64,000 nucleotides of DNA from Frischella japonica (GTDB taxonomy: Bacteria > Pseudomonadota > Gammaproteobacteria > Enterobacterales > Orbaceae). Shown here piece after piece: positions 1-9,696 of this stretch; the first letter of the stretch is position 1; every line of letters starts with the position of its first letter. The notes below the pieces were generated by a model that worked only from the letters and a program-made list of their open reading frames with translations, did not search any database and was not told the DNA's origin. The DNA lies in contig NZ_JABURY010000015.1 of NCBI RefSeq assembly GCF_014489845.1, positions 62,001 to 126,000 of the forward strand, read 5' to 3'. Position numbers and translations under genes: made by a program.

Positions 1-180
1 TTCGGCACGTATATCTGGATTTTGCAAAATATCTACATAAGCAAAAGGAACTCCACATTGGGATAAAACTTGTGCAGCTTGAGCTGAAAAACCACAACTT
101 GGTAATTTCGGTGATCCCTTCATATAAAGGAGAATTGGATTTTCACTAATTTGTTGTTGAATTTTTTCAATGGTAGTCAT
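1..180 (-). CDS. grxD: Monothiol glutaredoxin Grx4/GrxD, 5' part only
   Basis: The first 60 codons of a gene whose 3' end lies outside the window. The protein begins MTTIEKIQQQ and has the monothiol glutaredoxin active site CGFS at about residues 29-32, preceded by a LLYMKGSP segment that holds the lysine contacting glutathione in this family. Grx4 proteins coordinate a [2Fe-2S] cluster with the active-site Cys and glutathione, work with BolA-type partners, and help deliver Fe-S clusters in the cytoplasm. The start is the ATG complementary to 178-180. The upstream 220 bases separate it from the divergent yccS-like gene and contain a weak Fur-box-like sequence near 249-267. Identification is firm from the CGFS motif and flanking residues. 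Confidence 0.93.
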   Translation of the reverse strand, partial: MTTIEKIQQQISENPILLYMKGSPKLPSCGFSAQAAQVLSQCGVPFAYVDILQNPDIRAE

Positions 181-400
181 AAATATCTCATATCAATAAT
201 AGTTAATTAACGTCGTTATATTAACTTAAAAGTAAAATGACAGCTATTGATATTAACTATCATTACAGTTGTTAAATTTAAAAAATAAATTTTTTTTTAA
301 TAAGTGTAAAATTATTATTCGACCTATGTTAATAACATATTTATTTTAGACTTTTTCAGTTAAAATAATTACTAATGTATTTTTTACCATAAAGTCAGTC

Positions 401-2530
401 GTGTCTTCTATTCAATCTTCATTAAAAAAAGTATTTTATCATAGCAATATGCTATATAGCATTCGTATCGTTGTTAGCTTAACAGGTTCAACTTTTATAC
501 CTTGGTATTTTAATAATATTATTGCCGTTATACCCCTTACATTAGGGGTGGTTGCTGCGGCTTTAACAGAAATTGATACCCGTTTACTGTATCGCTTAAT
601 TAATTTAATATTAACGCTACTTTGTTTTGCTATCGCGATTTTTTCCGTACAGATCCTTTTCCCTTACCCGTTGCTGTTCATTATTGGTTTAGTAACATCA
701 ACTTTTCTGTTTACCATCGTTGGTGCATTGGGACAACGGTATGGGGTCATTGCATTTGGTTCACTATTGATTGCAGCATATACAATGCTTGGTCAGCAAA
801 TGTTTAATGACCTATATACACAACCATTTTACTTATTAATGGGAGCTATTTGGTATAATTTAGTCTCATTTATTGAATCGCTCATCTTACCGATTCGAAC
901 AACTCAAGAAAGTTTATCTAATACCTTTGCCCGGTTAGCGGATTATTTATCAGCAAAAGCTACTTTTTTTGATCCCGATGAGACCAAGGGTTTTAAAAAT
1001 CAATTATTACTATTAGCACAAAATAATCAGTGCTTAATCGACGCCTTGAATCAAACCAAACACTCCTTATTTAATCGTTTTAAAAGTTATCGCGGTCAAT
1101 CCTATATCCAAAACTTACTCAATTACTATTTTGTGGCTCAAGATATTCATGAACGCGTTAGTGCAAGCCACGTCAATTATCAAACCTTAAGCAACCAGCT
1201 TAAACATAGCGATATTTTATTTCGCTTTGCCGGTATTTTACAACAGCAAGCCAAGGCATGTAATCAACTAGCGAACTGCATTAAATATAATCAGATATAT
1301 CAACATAATAGCAATTTTGAAAAATACTTTAATCATCTCGAAGAAGCCATTAACCATTATCATGGAAATAGTCACTTGAAGGCTAGCCTAAAATTACTCA
1401 TAAAAAATCTTCAGAATATCGATTTACTGTTAGCTAACATAAATAATGAACAACAACTTTCCAATCAATATATGGAAAGACAACTTATCGATGATCAACT
1501 ATATAGTTTTAAAGATGCCTGGCATCGCATCCAACAAAACTTAACCATTAAATCACCACTTTTTCGGCATGCTGTACGAATGAGTATCGTTTTTTTAATT
1601 GGCTATTGTGTTATTCAACTTACCAATTTACCTCACGGATATTGGATTATCTTAACCAGTTTGTTTGTTTGCCAACCTAATTATTCCACAACAAAACATC
1701 GTTTAAAATTAAGAATTCTTGGTACAATTGTCGGTATTATACTCGGTATTCCACTTACCTACTTATTACCAAATATTGAGGCACAATTAATTTTAATTAT
1801 TATAAGTGGGTGGCTATTTTTCTTATTCAAAAATTCCCAGTACGCTTATGCTACAACCTTTATAACTTTACTGGTATTTTTTAGTTTCGGTTTAGTTGGC
1901 GAAAGCAGTCTTTCAGTTGCCTTGTCCAGAATCATCGCAACGATTATTGGCTGTATGATTGCATGGCTAGCAATTAACTTGATTTGGCCAGATTGGCAAT
2001 TTCGTCAGTTAAGCGCCTTAATTAAACGCGCGTGTGATGATGATTGCCATTATTTAGCTTTAATTGGCACACAATACTCATTTGGTAAAACTAATGATGT
2101 CACTTATCGGGATATCAGGCGACGTGTCCACGAAAACAATGCTGATCTTTCATCATTAATTAGTATTATGACTAAAGAACCGCATGTTAATCAGCAGATT
2201 ATCGATCAGGCTTTTCGATTTATTACTCTAAACTATACCTTAATCAGTTATATTTCGACGTTGGCAGCACATCGTGATAAAAATCTGTCACAACCAATCT
2301 TGTCCTTTTTTGATGATACTAATCTTGTAATCATTAATATGCTTCAAGAAAAACAGAAAAAGGCGCCACAATTAACAGATTTAGACACTATGATTCACCG
2401 TTTAAATGAACAACAAACCGAAGGGTTAACGAGTTATGATTTATTAGTCCTTCAGCAATTAGCATTGATCTTAGAAATTTTGCCGGAAATAACCCATTTA
2501 GCCACGCAGTTAATCAATAAAAGCGCGTAA
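401..2530 (+). CDS. yccS: YccS/YhfK family inner-membrane protein (FUSC-like)
   Basis: A 709-residue protein close to the 717 residues of E. coli YccS. Architecture: a first block of hydrophobic helices (about residues 20-170), a long soluble middle with a heptad-rich stretch (about 180-395), a second block of six or so helices (about 398-530, including PHGYWIILTSLFVCQPNYS, typical of the fusaric-acid-resistance/aromatic-acid exporter fold), then a soluble tail. The family is thought to export aromatic or other organic acids; the substrate of YccS is not established. The start is a GTG with no strong Shine-Dalgarno sequence, so an ATG about 16 codons further in cannot be excluded. The gene stands alone, divergent from grxD and convergent with the sucrose hydrolase gene, with a shared hairpin between. 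Confidence 0.85.
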   Translation: MSSIQSSLKKVFYHSNMLYSIRIVVSLTGSTFIPWYFNNIIAVIPLTLGVVAAALTEIDTRLLYRLINLILTLLCFAIAIFSVQILFPYPLLFIIGLVTSTFLFTIVGALGQRYGVIAFGSLLIAAYTMLGQQMFNDLYTQPFYLLMGAIWYNLVSFIESLILPIRTTQESLSNTFARLADYLSAKATFFDPDETKGFKNQLLLLAQNNQCLIDALNQTKHSLFNRFKSYRGQSYIQNLLNYYFVAQDIHERVSASHVNYQTLSNQLKHSDILFRFAGILQQQAKACNQLANCIKYNQIYQHNSNFEKYFNHLEEAINHYHGNSHLKASLKLLIKNLQNIDLLLANINNEQQLSNQYMERQLIDDQLYSFKDAWHRIQQNLTIKSPLFRHAVRMSIVFLIGYCVIQLTNLPHGYWIILTSLFVCQPNYSTTKHRLKLRILGTIVGIILGIPLTYLLPNIEAQLILIIISGWLFFLFKNSQYAYATTFITLLVFFSFGLVGESSLSVALSRIIATIIGCMIAWLAINLIWPDWQFRQLSALIKRACDDDCHYLALIGTQYSFGKTNDVTYRDIRRRVHENNADLSSLISIMTKEPHVNQQIIDQAFRFITLNYTLISYISTLAAHRDKNLSQPILSFFDDTNLVIINMLQEKQKKAPQLTDLDTMIHRLNEQQTEGLTSYDLLVLQQLALILEILPEITHLATQLINKSA

Positions 2531-2546
2531 CAAAATAATTATTTCT

Positions 2547-2577
2547 ATCAAGTTCAAATAAACATTTTGAACTTGAT
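2547..2577. terminator. Hairpin between convergent genes
   Basis: A perfect 12-bp inverted repeat: ATCAAGTTCAAA at 2547-2558, a 7-base loop, and TTTGAACTTGAT at 2566-2577. It lies 17 bases after the stop of the yccS-like gene and 46 bases past the stop of the convergent scrB-like gene. A T-rich stretch (TTCTCCTTTTATG) follows on the plus strand. Best read as a shared bidirectional terminator. Confidence 0.65.
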
Positions 2578-2622
2578 TCTCCTTTTATGATAGGGGTAAG
2601 GAAACAAACTCATTAACTCTAG

Positions 2623-4095
2623 CTAAACAATGTCATGGATATTTTTTAAATACCAGTATTCCAGTTGATCGATTACCAGTTTACCATTCTCGGCAAAAAC
2701 CTTTATGGTTCTTTGTTCATAAGTAGGATAGAAACGACTAGTCAGGGTTGCCATACCGTGATTAACAAATACTTCAATTGAACTATGATCAATGAAAATA
2801 TGTAACTCCAGTATTTGACCTTCAGGAATTGCAATACTACGATATCCCATAACGCCTGATCCAGAAAAAGCACGATCTAAAATCAAGCGCTGAGCTTGGT
2901 TATCTATATATAATAATGTGAACTGATTATCATCATTCGAGGCTGTGAATGCGATTCCTGCACGTTCAGCATCTGTTTTATTTAAATCGATTTTAATGAC
3001 CAATTCACACTGCCAACTATCCAAGAGTAAATCCTGTTTACCATTGATTACCTCAATATCATGACTCAATACCGCTTTACTGCGTAATAATTGCAGTTCA
3101 GTAATTGGTGAGATGATAAGTTTATTGTCACTCGATAAATGTAATTCCCTTGGCAAACTTAAAGCACCAGCCCATTTATCTGCTTGACTCGGCATTACCG
3201 AATCCCACATGTCCATCCAAGCTATTACAATACGTCGTTTATCAGCAGTTAAGAAAGATTGTGGCGCATAATAATCATGACCAAAATCTAACTCGGTAAA
3301 TGGCTGGCAAATTTTAAACGTCTCACCCGGTTGCCACTCTCCGACGATATAACCGGATTGAAAGCGATTACGATATTGATATCCCTTAGCTTGCATTCCT
3401 TGCGGAGAAAACATCAAAATATATTTATCGCCTAAAGGAAAGAAATCTGGACATTCCATCATATAGACATCCGGATCATCAACCTTGGCAAGAATCTGAT
3501 CAAATTGCCAATGGTATAAATCTTTCGAATGATATAACCAAACTTGCCCAATATTTTCACTATCACAAACACCTAAAACCATATACCAACAATCACCTTG
3601 TCGCCATACTTTAGGATCGCGAAAATGCATAATACCTTCAGGGGGAGCAAGCACGATACCTTGTTTGATAAAATGGATTCCATCTTGACTGGTTGCTATG
3701 CATTGCACTTGATGAATCAGACCTTGAATTTCATTGTTATTTAGTAACACATGGCCGGTATAAAATAAAGTTAAAACCCCGTTATCATCTACTGCAGATC
3801 CAGAAAAACAACCATCTTTATCATAGGGTTCCGAAGGTGCTAAAGCGATAGGTAAATATCGCCAATGAACTAAATCATCACTAACAACATGCCCCCAATA
3901 CATCTCGCCCCAACGCTCGCTAAAAGGATGATGTTGGAAAAACGCATGATATTGACCATTAAAATAGATAAGACCATTCGGATCATTAATCCAACCTGAT
4001 TTTGCTGCAATATGATATGCAGGATAATAGCGACTTTTAACTTGCTTAGCCCTTTGCTCAACCGATTGATTAGCATTAATAATTTGATCTTTCAT
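2623..4095 (-). CDS. scrB: Sucrose-6-phosphate hydrolase (GH32)
   Basis: A 490-residue glycoside hydrolase family 32 enzyme, expected to split sucrose-6-phosphate into glucose-6-phosphate and fructose in the cytoplasm. The three GH32 signatures are present: WINDPNG with nucleophile Asp38, FRDP with Asp160 stabilising the transition state, and MECPD with acid/base Glu214. An N-terminal five-blade propeller (about 25-340) is followed by a C-terminal beta-sandwich (about 350-480, with [13 protein letters not shown]). There is no signal peptide, which fits the intracellular phosphosugar role. The start ATG is preceded by AAAAGGAAATGAG. No sucrose PTS EII, fructokinase or LacI-type ScrR is adjacent, which is unusual; the transporter must be elsewhere. 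Inulin or kestose-phosphate specificity cannot be excluded. Confidence 0.92.
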   Translation of the reverse strand: MKDQIINANQSVEQRAKQVKSRYYPAYHIAAKSGWINDPNGLIYFNGQYHAFFQHHPFSERWGEMYWGHVVSDDLVHWRYLPIALAPSEPYDKDGCFSGSAVDDNGVLTLFYTGHVLLNNNEIQGLIHQVQCIATSQDGIHFIKQGIVLAPPEGIMHFRDPKVWRQGDCWYMVLGVCDSENIGQVWLYHSKDLYHWQFDQILAKVDDPDVYMMECPDFFPLGDKYILMFSPQGMQAKGYQYRNRFQSGYIVGEWQPGETFKICQPFTELDFGHDYYAPQSFLTADKRRIVIAWMDMWDSVMPSQADKWAGALSLPRELHLSSDNKLIISPITELQLLRSKAVLSHDIEVINGKQDLLLDSWQCELVIKIDLNKTDAERAGIAFTASNDDNQFTLLYIDNQAQRLILDRAFSGSGVMGYRSIAIPEGQILELHIFIDHSSIEVFVNHGMATLTSRFYPTYEQRTIKVFAENGKLVIDQLEYWYLKNIHDIV

Positions 4096-4230
4096 ATCTC
4101 ATTTCCTTTTTATCCTATCATTAAATAAATGATAAAGATTAATCATTACTCACTTGAGTATTTAGAGCATGTAAGTAATTGAAAATTAAAATTATTAATT
4201 ATTATATCGCTTAAATGAAATAACCAAAAT

Positions 4231-4248
4231 CATTGATAACTATCAATG
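4231..4248. promoter_or_regulatory. Perfect palindrome upstream of scrB, possible operator
   Basis: CATTGATAACTATCAATG is an 8-bp perfect inverted repeat with a 2-base spacer, 136 bases upstream of the scrB start and 50 bases past the metI stop. It has no U-tract, so it is a poor terminator. It could be an operator for scrB, but no regulator gene is adjacent. Confidence 0.3.
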
Positions 4249-4297
4249 TAACTAAATATTGCTAATCTATTTAGCCAAATGAAATCAATGTACTAAT

Positions 4298-4978
4298 CTA
4301 ATGACTAACTTTTTTGATTAAGCTATTACAGACCCATTGAGTAAAAAAAACTAACAATAAGATAATTAGTGTACAAACAATTGAAATATCGTCCTTAAAT
4401 CCTTCATGTCCTTTTTTTACTGCCAGCGTGCCTAATCCGCCAGCCCCAACAGCACCAGCCATTGTTGTTAGTCCAATTAAGCTAATAATACTGACAGCAG
4501 AAGCGCGAATAATCGCCGCCAATCCTTCTTTTAAATAGACATGAACAAAAATTTCATAAGGAGATGATCCCATTGCTTTAGCTGCTTCCACAATACCTTC
4601 GTCGACTTCTAGCAAAGCATTTTGAATTTGCCGCGCAAAAAATGGTGCAAAACCAATTATTAAGGGGACTAACGCTGCATCTAATCCAATAGTTTTACCA
4701 ACGATTAGGCGAGTCACGGGAGTTAACAACGATAACAGAATCACAAAGGGAATGGAGCGGAATAAGTTGATAAATTTATCTAGGAATGAATGAACCTTAG
4801 CTTGTTCCAGCACGCCATCAGGTTTCGTCGCCACTAACAGAAGGGCTAACACAATACCCAAAAAACCACCAGCCAAACCAGAAAAAAAAGTCATATAGAT
4901 GGTATCAATCGTCGACTTTAGTATTTCCTCTCTCATATCAAAAACATTTGGAAAATAATGATAAAAAAAATCACCCAT
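4298..4978 (-). CDS. metI: Methionine ABC transporter permease MetI
   Basis: A 226-residue membrane protein with five predicted transmembrane helices and the permease coupling-loop signature (EAAKAMGSSPYEIF, about residues 133-146) that contacts MetN. It is the membrane subunit that imports L- or D-methionine together with MetN and MetQ. The characteristic MetI stretch LIGLTTMAGAVGAGGLG lies near residues 166-182. The start ATG is followed immediately by GDFFYH. The metN stop lies 25 bases upstream, so the two are co-transcribed as the last part of metQ-metN-metI. Confidence 0.95.
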   Translation of the reverse strand: MGDFFYHYFPNVFDMREEILKSTIDTIYMTFFSGLAGGFLGIVLALLLVATKPDGVLEQAKVHSFLDKFINLFRSIPFVILLSLLTPVTRLIVGKTIGLDAALVPLIIGFAPFFARQIQNALLEVDEGIVEAAKAMGSSPYEIFVHVYLKEGLAAIIRASAVSIISLIGLTTMAGAVGAGGLGTLAVKKGHEGFKDDISIVCTLIILLLVFFTQWVCNSLIKKVSH

Positions 4979-5003
4979 ATATTGTAGCTCTCTTATAATA
5001 AAA

Positions 5004-6065
5004 TTAAATTAGGTAGTAGTTTTCATGTTGTAAGGCGTTTAATCGACTCATTGATATATTTTGTTGACGTAAATAATTTTCAATTTTTTCAATCGGCGTT
5101 GATTCTGACGTGATTAAAGCTATTAAATTACCAACCGGTTGATTTTGTATAATTTCAATATCGCTATACAGTATGGTAACTTCGGTTTGATAACGTCGAT
5201 ATAGCTCACTAATAAAAGGGTTAAATGAGTTATGTCCGATATAATGTAATTCGAAAAGACAATCATTTTGCAATTTATTGGCTAATAAAGGATGATCAAA
5301 AATATTTTGATAAGCCAATTCAATATTAGACGCGGTGTAAATAAAATCTTGCGTTAATGATTGTTTAGGATGACTAAATATATCGACAATTTTTCCCACT
5401 TCAATCACTCGTCCTTTTTCCATCACCGCCACTTTATGGCATATTTCCTTCACCACATCCATTTCATGGGTAATTAACACCATAGTAATACCCAATTTTT
5501 GATTAACCTCTTTTAATAATTTTAGGATAGCTTGGGTATTTTTCGGATCAAGTGCACTGGTTGCTTCATCACATAAAACAATTTCTGGATCGTTAGCTAA
5601 TGCTCTGGCTATGGCAACCCGCTGTTTTTGCCCACCTGACAATTGCGACGGATACATATCGCGTTTATCAGCTAAACCTACTAATTCAAGAAGTTGCTGA
5701 ATTTTCTGCTCTTTTTCTTGCTTAGTCAATTTTGCGTCACGTAATGGATACAAAACATTGCCATGTACGGTACGAGAATTCATTAAATTGAAATGCTGAA
5801 AAATCATACCTATTTTTTTTCTGGTTGCCCGAAGCTGTTTTTCGTTTAAATTCATTAAATCCTGATGATTAACAATAACTTTACCGGATTGAGGCTTTTG
5901 TAATAAATTAATAACCCTAACTAATGTCGATTTACCTGCACCGCTATAACCAACAATACCAAAAATTTCCCCTTTTTGAATATGCAAATTGACATTATTA
6001 ACTGCTTGCAATATGTGACCTTGTTTATCATGATAATTCACATTAATATTTTCAAGTTTAATCAT
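5004..6065 (-). CDS. metN: Methionine ABC transporter ATP-binding protein MetN
   Basis: ATPase subunit of the methionine importer. Walker A GYSGAGKS (near residues 38-45), the signature LSGGQKQR, Walker B IVLCDEATSALD and the switch histidine in VLITHEMD are all present. The last 90 residues or so form the ACT-like NIL domain that binds methionine in MetN proteins and inhibits transport when the amino acid is abundant. I chose the ATG at 6065 (353 residues, MIKLENINVN) because that is where MetN proteins normally begin and GGGGC lies upstream; the longer reading begins with TTG at 6098. The gene sits between metQ and metI. Confidence 0.94.
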   Translation of the reverse strand: MIKLENINVNYHDKQGHILQAVNNVNLHIQKGEIFGIVGYSGAGKSTLVRVINLLQKPQSGKVIVNHQDLMNLNEKQLRATRKKIGMIFQHFNLMNSRTVHGNVLYPLRDAKLTKQEKEQKIQQLLELVGLADKRDMYPSQLSGGQKQRVAIARALANDPEIVLCDEATSALDPKNTQAILKLLKEVNQKLGITMVLITHEMDVVKEICHKVAVMEKGRVIEVGKIVDIFSHPKQSLTQDFIYTASNIELAYQNIFDHPLLANKLQNDCLFELHYIGHNSFNPFISELYRRYQTEVTILYSDIEIIQNQPVGNLIALITSESTPIEKIENYLRQQNISMSRLNALQHENYYLI

Positions 6066-6165
6066 TGGTTTTGCCCCGATTATATTTATTAGATTCAATT
6101 GATCACCGATTAAAGTTATAACTAGACCATTTATAAATTCATTGTTTTGAAGTAATCAATTATGA

Positions 6166-6996
6166 TTACTTCAGTTCTTCTGGGATAAACCAATAATTAT
6201 CTGAATTATGTTCTTTCATATACTGTTTGAATGCTGCTGAATGATAAGCAGCAACTACCGCTTTTGCCCATGGTGTGTTTTGATTAGTTTGTTTAACAGT
6301 AGCAACTAAAATTAATGGTTCCAAAATATCTTCACGTAATAAGGCTTTTTTGGCATCGATTTTTGCCGCATAAACAATACTACCGGTGATCACGGCATAT
6401 TCAAGATCGGGTAAAGCACGAGGTATCGTAGCACTATCCATTTCGATAATATTGATACCATATTTGTTTTCAACCACATCTCGAGCACTAATTTTAGTCG
6501 GATCGATGCCATTTTTTAATGTTATCCAACCTGCTTTTTGTAATAGCATATAAGCTCTAGCTGCATTGGATGGATCAAGTGGAATCGCAACAGTATCGCC
6601 ACTAGTAACTTGACTCAATGCGGTCTTTTTACCCGTATAAAGCCCAGCTGGGACCGTAGGAATTTTAGTAATACCTATCAAATCACTACCACTATTACGG
6701 TTAAAATCTTGATAATATGCGGTATGTTGATCAACGTTTATGTCCACATCACCATAATCTAAAGCAACATCAGCTTGCCGCAGATTAACAAATTCAATGG
6801 TTTTAATGGTATATCCTTGCTTTTCCAATATTGGTTTTATTGCTTGCAAAAATAATTCACTATAGGGTCCAGGAGAAGTACCAACACGTATTAGTTGATT
6901 ATCTTGAGTAATGGATTGATTATTTGCTTTATCACAACCGACCAACCCTATACAAAAAGCAAAGGCTAAAAACATACTACTAATAATTTTAATCAT
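6166..6996 (-). CDS. metQ: Methionine-binding lipoprotein MetQ
   Basis: A 276-residue periplasmic methionine-binding protein of the NlpA family. The N-terminus is a lipoprotein signal with lipobox LVGC; Cys21 would be lipidated and anchored to the inner membrane. The mature domain carries VGTSPGPYSELF and the KIEF/VNLRQADVALDYGDVDINVDQH segment typical of MetQ. The start ATG has a strong GAGGAA ribosome site 7-8 bases upstream. It is the first gene of the operon (metQ-metN-metI), whereas enteric bacteria have metN first and metQ last. I could not find a MetJ box (repeated AGACGTCT) upstream, so regulation may differ from that of E. coli. Confidence 0.94.
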   Translation of the reverse strand: MIKIISSMFLAFAFCIGLVGCDKANNQSITQDNQLIRVGTSPGPYSELFLQAIKPILEKQGYTIKTIEFVNLRQADVALDYGDVDINVDQHTAYYQDFNRNSGSDLIGITKIPTVPAGLYTGKKTALSQVTSGDTVAIPLDPSNAARAYMLLQKAGWITLKNGIDPTKISARDVVENKYGINIIEMDSATIPRALPDLEYAVITGSIVYAAKIDAKKALLREDILEPLILVATVKQTNQNTPWAKAVVAAYHSAAFKQYMKEHNSDNYWFIPEELK

Positions 6997-7427
6997 TATT
7001 ATTCCTCGATCCTATTTACGAATGAAATTATTTCGCTAACTATGTAAATAAATTAACAATAAAAATGGTATCTACGAAATATGAATTGTGTATATTGATA
7101 TGCTGTTTAGTTATATAACATAAAATGACAAGATAAATTGCAATTACAACCTAATTTGATTGAATATTATGGAATAAAATAATAAGAATAATAAATTTTG
7201 TAATCATTAGCATAAATATCCTTCGAAGAAAGAACAATTCCCCCGAAATAAAAGAATTATTACTTAACTATAATTTGTGGCTAATTATTGCCAATTTCGC
7301 ATCGTGAGTTTAGCGATACATTAAAAATATAACAAGATAAATCTGTTGTGAATGATTGATAACAGTTAAACAAATAAGGCTAAATCAGCCTTATTTAATG
7401 AAAGGATAAAAGTTAAAGTGATATTGC
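6997..7427. other. Intergenic region between metQ and nfo
   Basis: 431 bases of very AT-rich sequence. It must hold the metQ promoter (transcribed leftwards) and contains the nfo terminator hairpin at 7372-7396. I found no convincing MetJ operator, S-box-like RNA or further gene. Confidence 0.6.
7372..7396 (-). terminator. Intrinsic terminator of nfo
   Basis: A perfect 10-bp stem (AAATAAGGCT at 7372-7381 and AGCCTTATTT at 7387-7396) with a 5-base loop, 31 bases past the nfo stop. On the minus strand the stem ends in TTATTTGTTTAAC, a usable U-rich tail. Confidence 0.75.
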
Positions 7428-8270
7428 TTATTTAGCCATCGATTTTAACCAAGCGATTTCATCAGCCCAAATATCAGGATTGATGGTTTCCAAAATAAGT
7501 GGAATTTCATCAATTCTTGGCTCTTGCATTATATATTCAAACGCAACTTTGCCAATATTGCCTTTTCCTAAACTATCGTGACGATCGACATGGCTGGCTA
7601 GTTCACTTTTAGCGTCATTAAGATGCATACCTCGTAAGTATTTAAAACCAACTATTTTATCAAATTCAGCAAACGTATCGGCGCAAGCTTCTTTAGTGCG
7701 TAAATCATACCCGGCAGCAAAAGCATGGCAAGTATCAATACATACTCCGACTCGGGTTTTATCTTCCACTTGTTCGATGATTTGCGCTAAATGTTCAAAT
7801 TTATAACCCAAGTTTGATCCTTGACCAGCAGTATTTTCTATAACCGCCACCACATTTTGGGTTTTTTCCAAGGTAATGTTTATTGATTGTGCTATGCGCG
7901 CTAAACATTCATCCACCGAAATTTTACGCAAGTCACTACCTGGATGGAAATTTAATAAGGTTAAACCTAATTGTTCACAACGCTGCATTTCATCTAAAAA
8001 AGCTGCACGAGATCTTTCTAACTGCTCCTGTTCGGGGTGCCCTAAATTTATCAAATAACTATCATGTGGTAAAATCTGTTTACTCTGATAACCATATTTT
8101 TTACAATTTTCATGAAATTGATCAATGATTTTTGATTCTAATGGTTTCGCATGCCATTGACGTTGATTTTTGGTAAACAACGCAAATGCTGTTGCATTAA
8201 TTTGATGGGCATTAATTGGCGCATTATCTACGCCACCAGAAGCACTTACATGAGCACCAATATATTTCAT
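7428..8270 (-). CDS. nfo: Endonuclease IV (AP endonuclease)
   Basis: A 280-residue member of the xylose-isomerase-like TIM-barrel endonuclease IV family (E. coli Nfo 285). It cuts the backbone 5' of abasic sites and trims blocked 3' ends in base-excision repair using three zinc ions. Zinc-ligand segments are visible: NFHPGS (about residues 107-112), [10 protein letters not shown] (about 142-151), [15 protein letters not shown] (about 175-189), [22 protein letters not shown] (about 216-237) and ILETINP near the C-terminus. The start ATG encodes [13 protein letters not shown], the normal beginning. Monocistronic, with its own terminator. Confidence 0.97.
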   Translation of the reverse strand: MKYIGAHVSASGGVDNAPINAHQINATAFALFTKNQRQWHAKPLESKIIDQFHENCKKYGYQSKQILPHDSYLINLGHPEQEQLERSRAAFLDEMQRCEQLGLTLLNFHPGSDLRKISVDECLARIAQSINITLEKTQNVVAVIENTAGQGSNLGYKFEHLAQIIEQVEDKTRVGVCIDTCHAFAAGYDLRTKEACADTFAEFDKIVGFKYLRGMHLNDAKSELASHVDRHDSLGKGNIGKVAFEYIMQEPRIDEIPLILETINPDIWADEIAWLKSMAK

Positions 8271-8391
8271 GCTGAAACAACTCCCTTAAATGGTATTTAT
8301 TTAGTTCGTTAATTTTAAACAAAATGGTTTAATTAAAATTATTTTAGCAAAAGTCTTTGCGTCAAATGTCTATTACAGTAATTGCTTGATG

Positions 8392-8423
8392 AATAATTAG
8401 GTTGTTTATTCAACCTAATTATT
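8392..8423. terminator. Hairpin after yejK
   Basis: A perfect 13-bp inverted repeat (AATAATTAGGTTG at 8392-8404, CAACCTAATTATT at 8411-8423) with loop TTTATT, 55 bases past the yejK stop and upstream of nfo. No long U-tract follows on either strand, so it is a probable rather than certain terminator. Confidence 0.5.
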
Positions 8424-8478
8424 ATGATGATTGTTGTATGGATTATTCTTAATTAGAATTAACAAATTCAATCACTAA

Positions 8479-9480
8479 TCAGGATTCATGATTTCTTTGT
8501 AATTGATCACGTAGATTAGGTGGTAGCCCTTTAATCACTAATGTATCTGTTTGCGGATCCCATTTTATACGTTCACCAAGTAAATCAGCATCAAAATTGA
8601 TTGTTATGCCTCCCCCACTACCGGAAAACTTTTTTAATTGCCGTAGAGTAGAGCGATCAACCGGAAACTCATCATCTAAGTCATAATCTTGACTAGCAAT
8701 AAAGGTACTAAAATTATTATCAACAGATGCAGGTAACTCTTTAGCTAAATTTGACAATTTAATCTCTTCGCCGGCTTCAAGTTGGCCTTTACAATAACCA
8801 TAAACCTGTTCACGTACAGCTTTCTTCTCTTGTTTGTCAAGTTCTATCACGTGACAATAATCATCAACTGCTTTAACAAGTGTCTTGTTTTGATTCTTAG
8901 TATTTAACCCCTCACTAGCCCCTAAATAATCCATAAAGAAATCTGACACTTTTCGACCAACTCGCCCTTTAAGAAAAGTTAAATATCGTTTTGAATCAGG
9001 TTCTGTTTGCCATTCGGTAATATCAATTCGGGCAATGATGTCAGCATGATCAATATCTAGATATTGGGTTTGATTGATCTCAAGTTGTTCATTGACTAAC
9101 ATACTATGACAACTATTTAATACCGCAATCAATAAATACTCAACCGCTAAATAACGATAGAGGCAAAACACTACCGTACCCCCTTCAGCAAATGGATATT
9201 TTGCCAATTCATTGCGCAATTGTTTCACTGAATGTTGACTAAAATTGAGGAAATCTTGATTACCACATTGCAACTCTTTCACTGAAGTTTCAAATAAACT
9301 ATTTTCATTAAATAGCCCGTAGGCTTTAGATTTATTGTTATAAACTCGATTAATGTCGGCGATCAAATCATTCACAACTTGATGATTTTCAAGCATTGAA
9401 TCACGTAATACCACATCAATTTCGCTTTCGCTTTTACGAATCAATTGATGTAAAACAATTTTTTCAATCTGTAAGCTCAT
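8479..9480 (-). CDS. yejK: Nucleoid-associated protein YejK (NdpA)
   Basis: A 333-residue protein matching the 335-residue enteric YejK/NdpA along its length, from [13 protein letters not shown] to the C-terminal block with [22 protein letters not shown]. NdpA proteins are found on the nucleoid and bind double-stranded DNA; their precise role is unknown. No membrane or signal sequences are present, and charge is near neutral to acidic as usual for the family. The ATG at 9478-9480 lies after a weak AAAGGTGAG site. In E. coli the neighbours are yejL and yejM; neither is present here, so the gene has been moved out of that context. Confidence 0.93.
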   Translation of the reverse strand: MSLQIEKIVLHQLIRKSESEIDVVLRDSMLENHQVVNDLIADINRVYNNKSKAYGLFNENSLFETSVKELQCGNQDFLNFSQHSVKQLRNELAKYPFAEGGTVVFCLYRYLAVEYLLIAVLNSCHSMLVNEQLEINQTQYLDIDHADIIARIDITEWQTEPDSKRYLTFLKGRVGRKVSDFFMDYLGASEGLNTKNQNKTLVKAVDDYCHVIELDKQEKKAVREQVYGYCKGQLEAGEEIKLSNLAKELPASVDNNFSTFIASQDYDLDDEFPVDRSTLRQLKKFSGSGGGITINFDADLLGERIKWDPQTDTLVIKGLPPNLRDQLQRNHES

Positions 9481-9696
9481 TTACTCACCTTTATGCTTTA
9501 GCAGAAAATTGCTCGATATTGTAACAGAATTTATTAAAAAATAAGTATTATCAAAAATAATGTCTGATAAAATATTACTAAATAAAAGATAATAAATTAA
9601 TTTTTCTATTTTTTATAACTATTAATGGAAACTTTATCCATGTTTGAAGATTTTTATTATCGCTAAATCTTCATTAAATCGCAAAAAGACATTTTT

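Noticed and set aside
6997-7427. MetJ operator or SAM riboswitch ahead of metQ
   Set aside because: No AGACGTCT-like repeats and no recognisable riboswitch core were found by reading.
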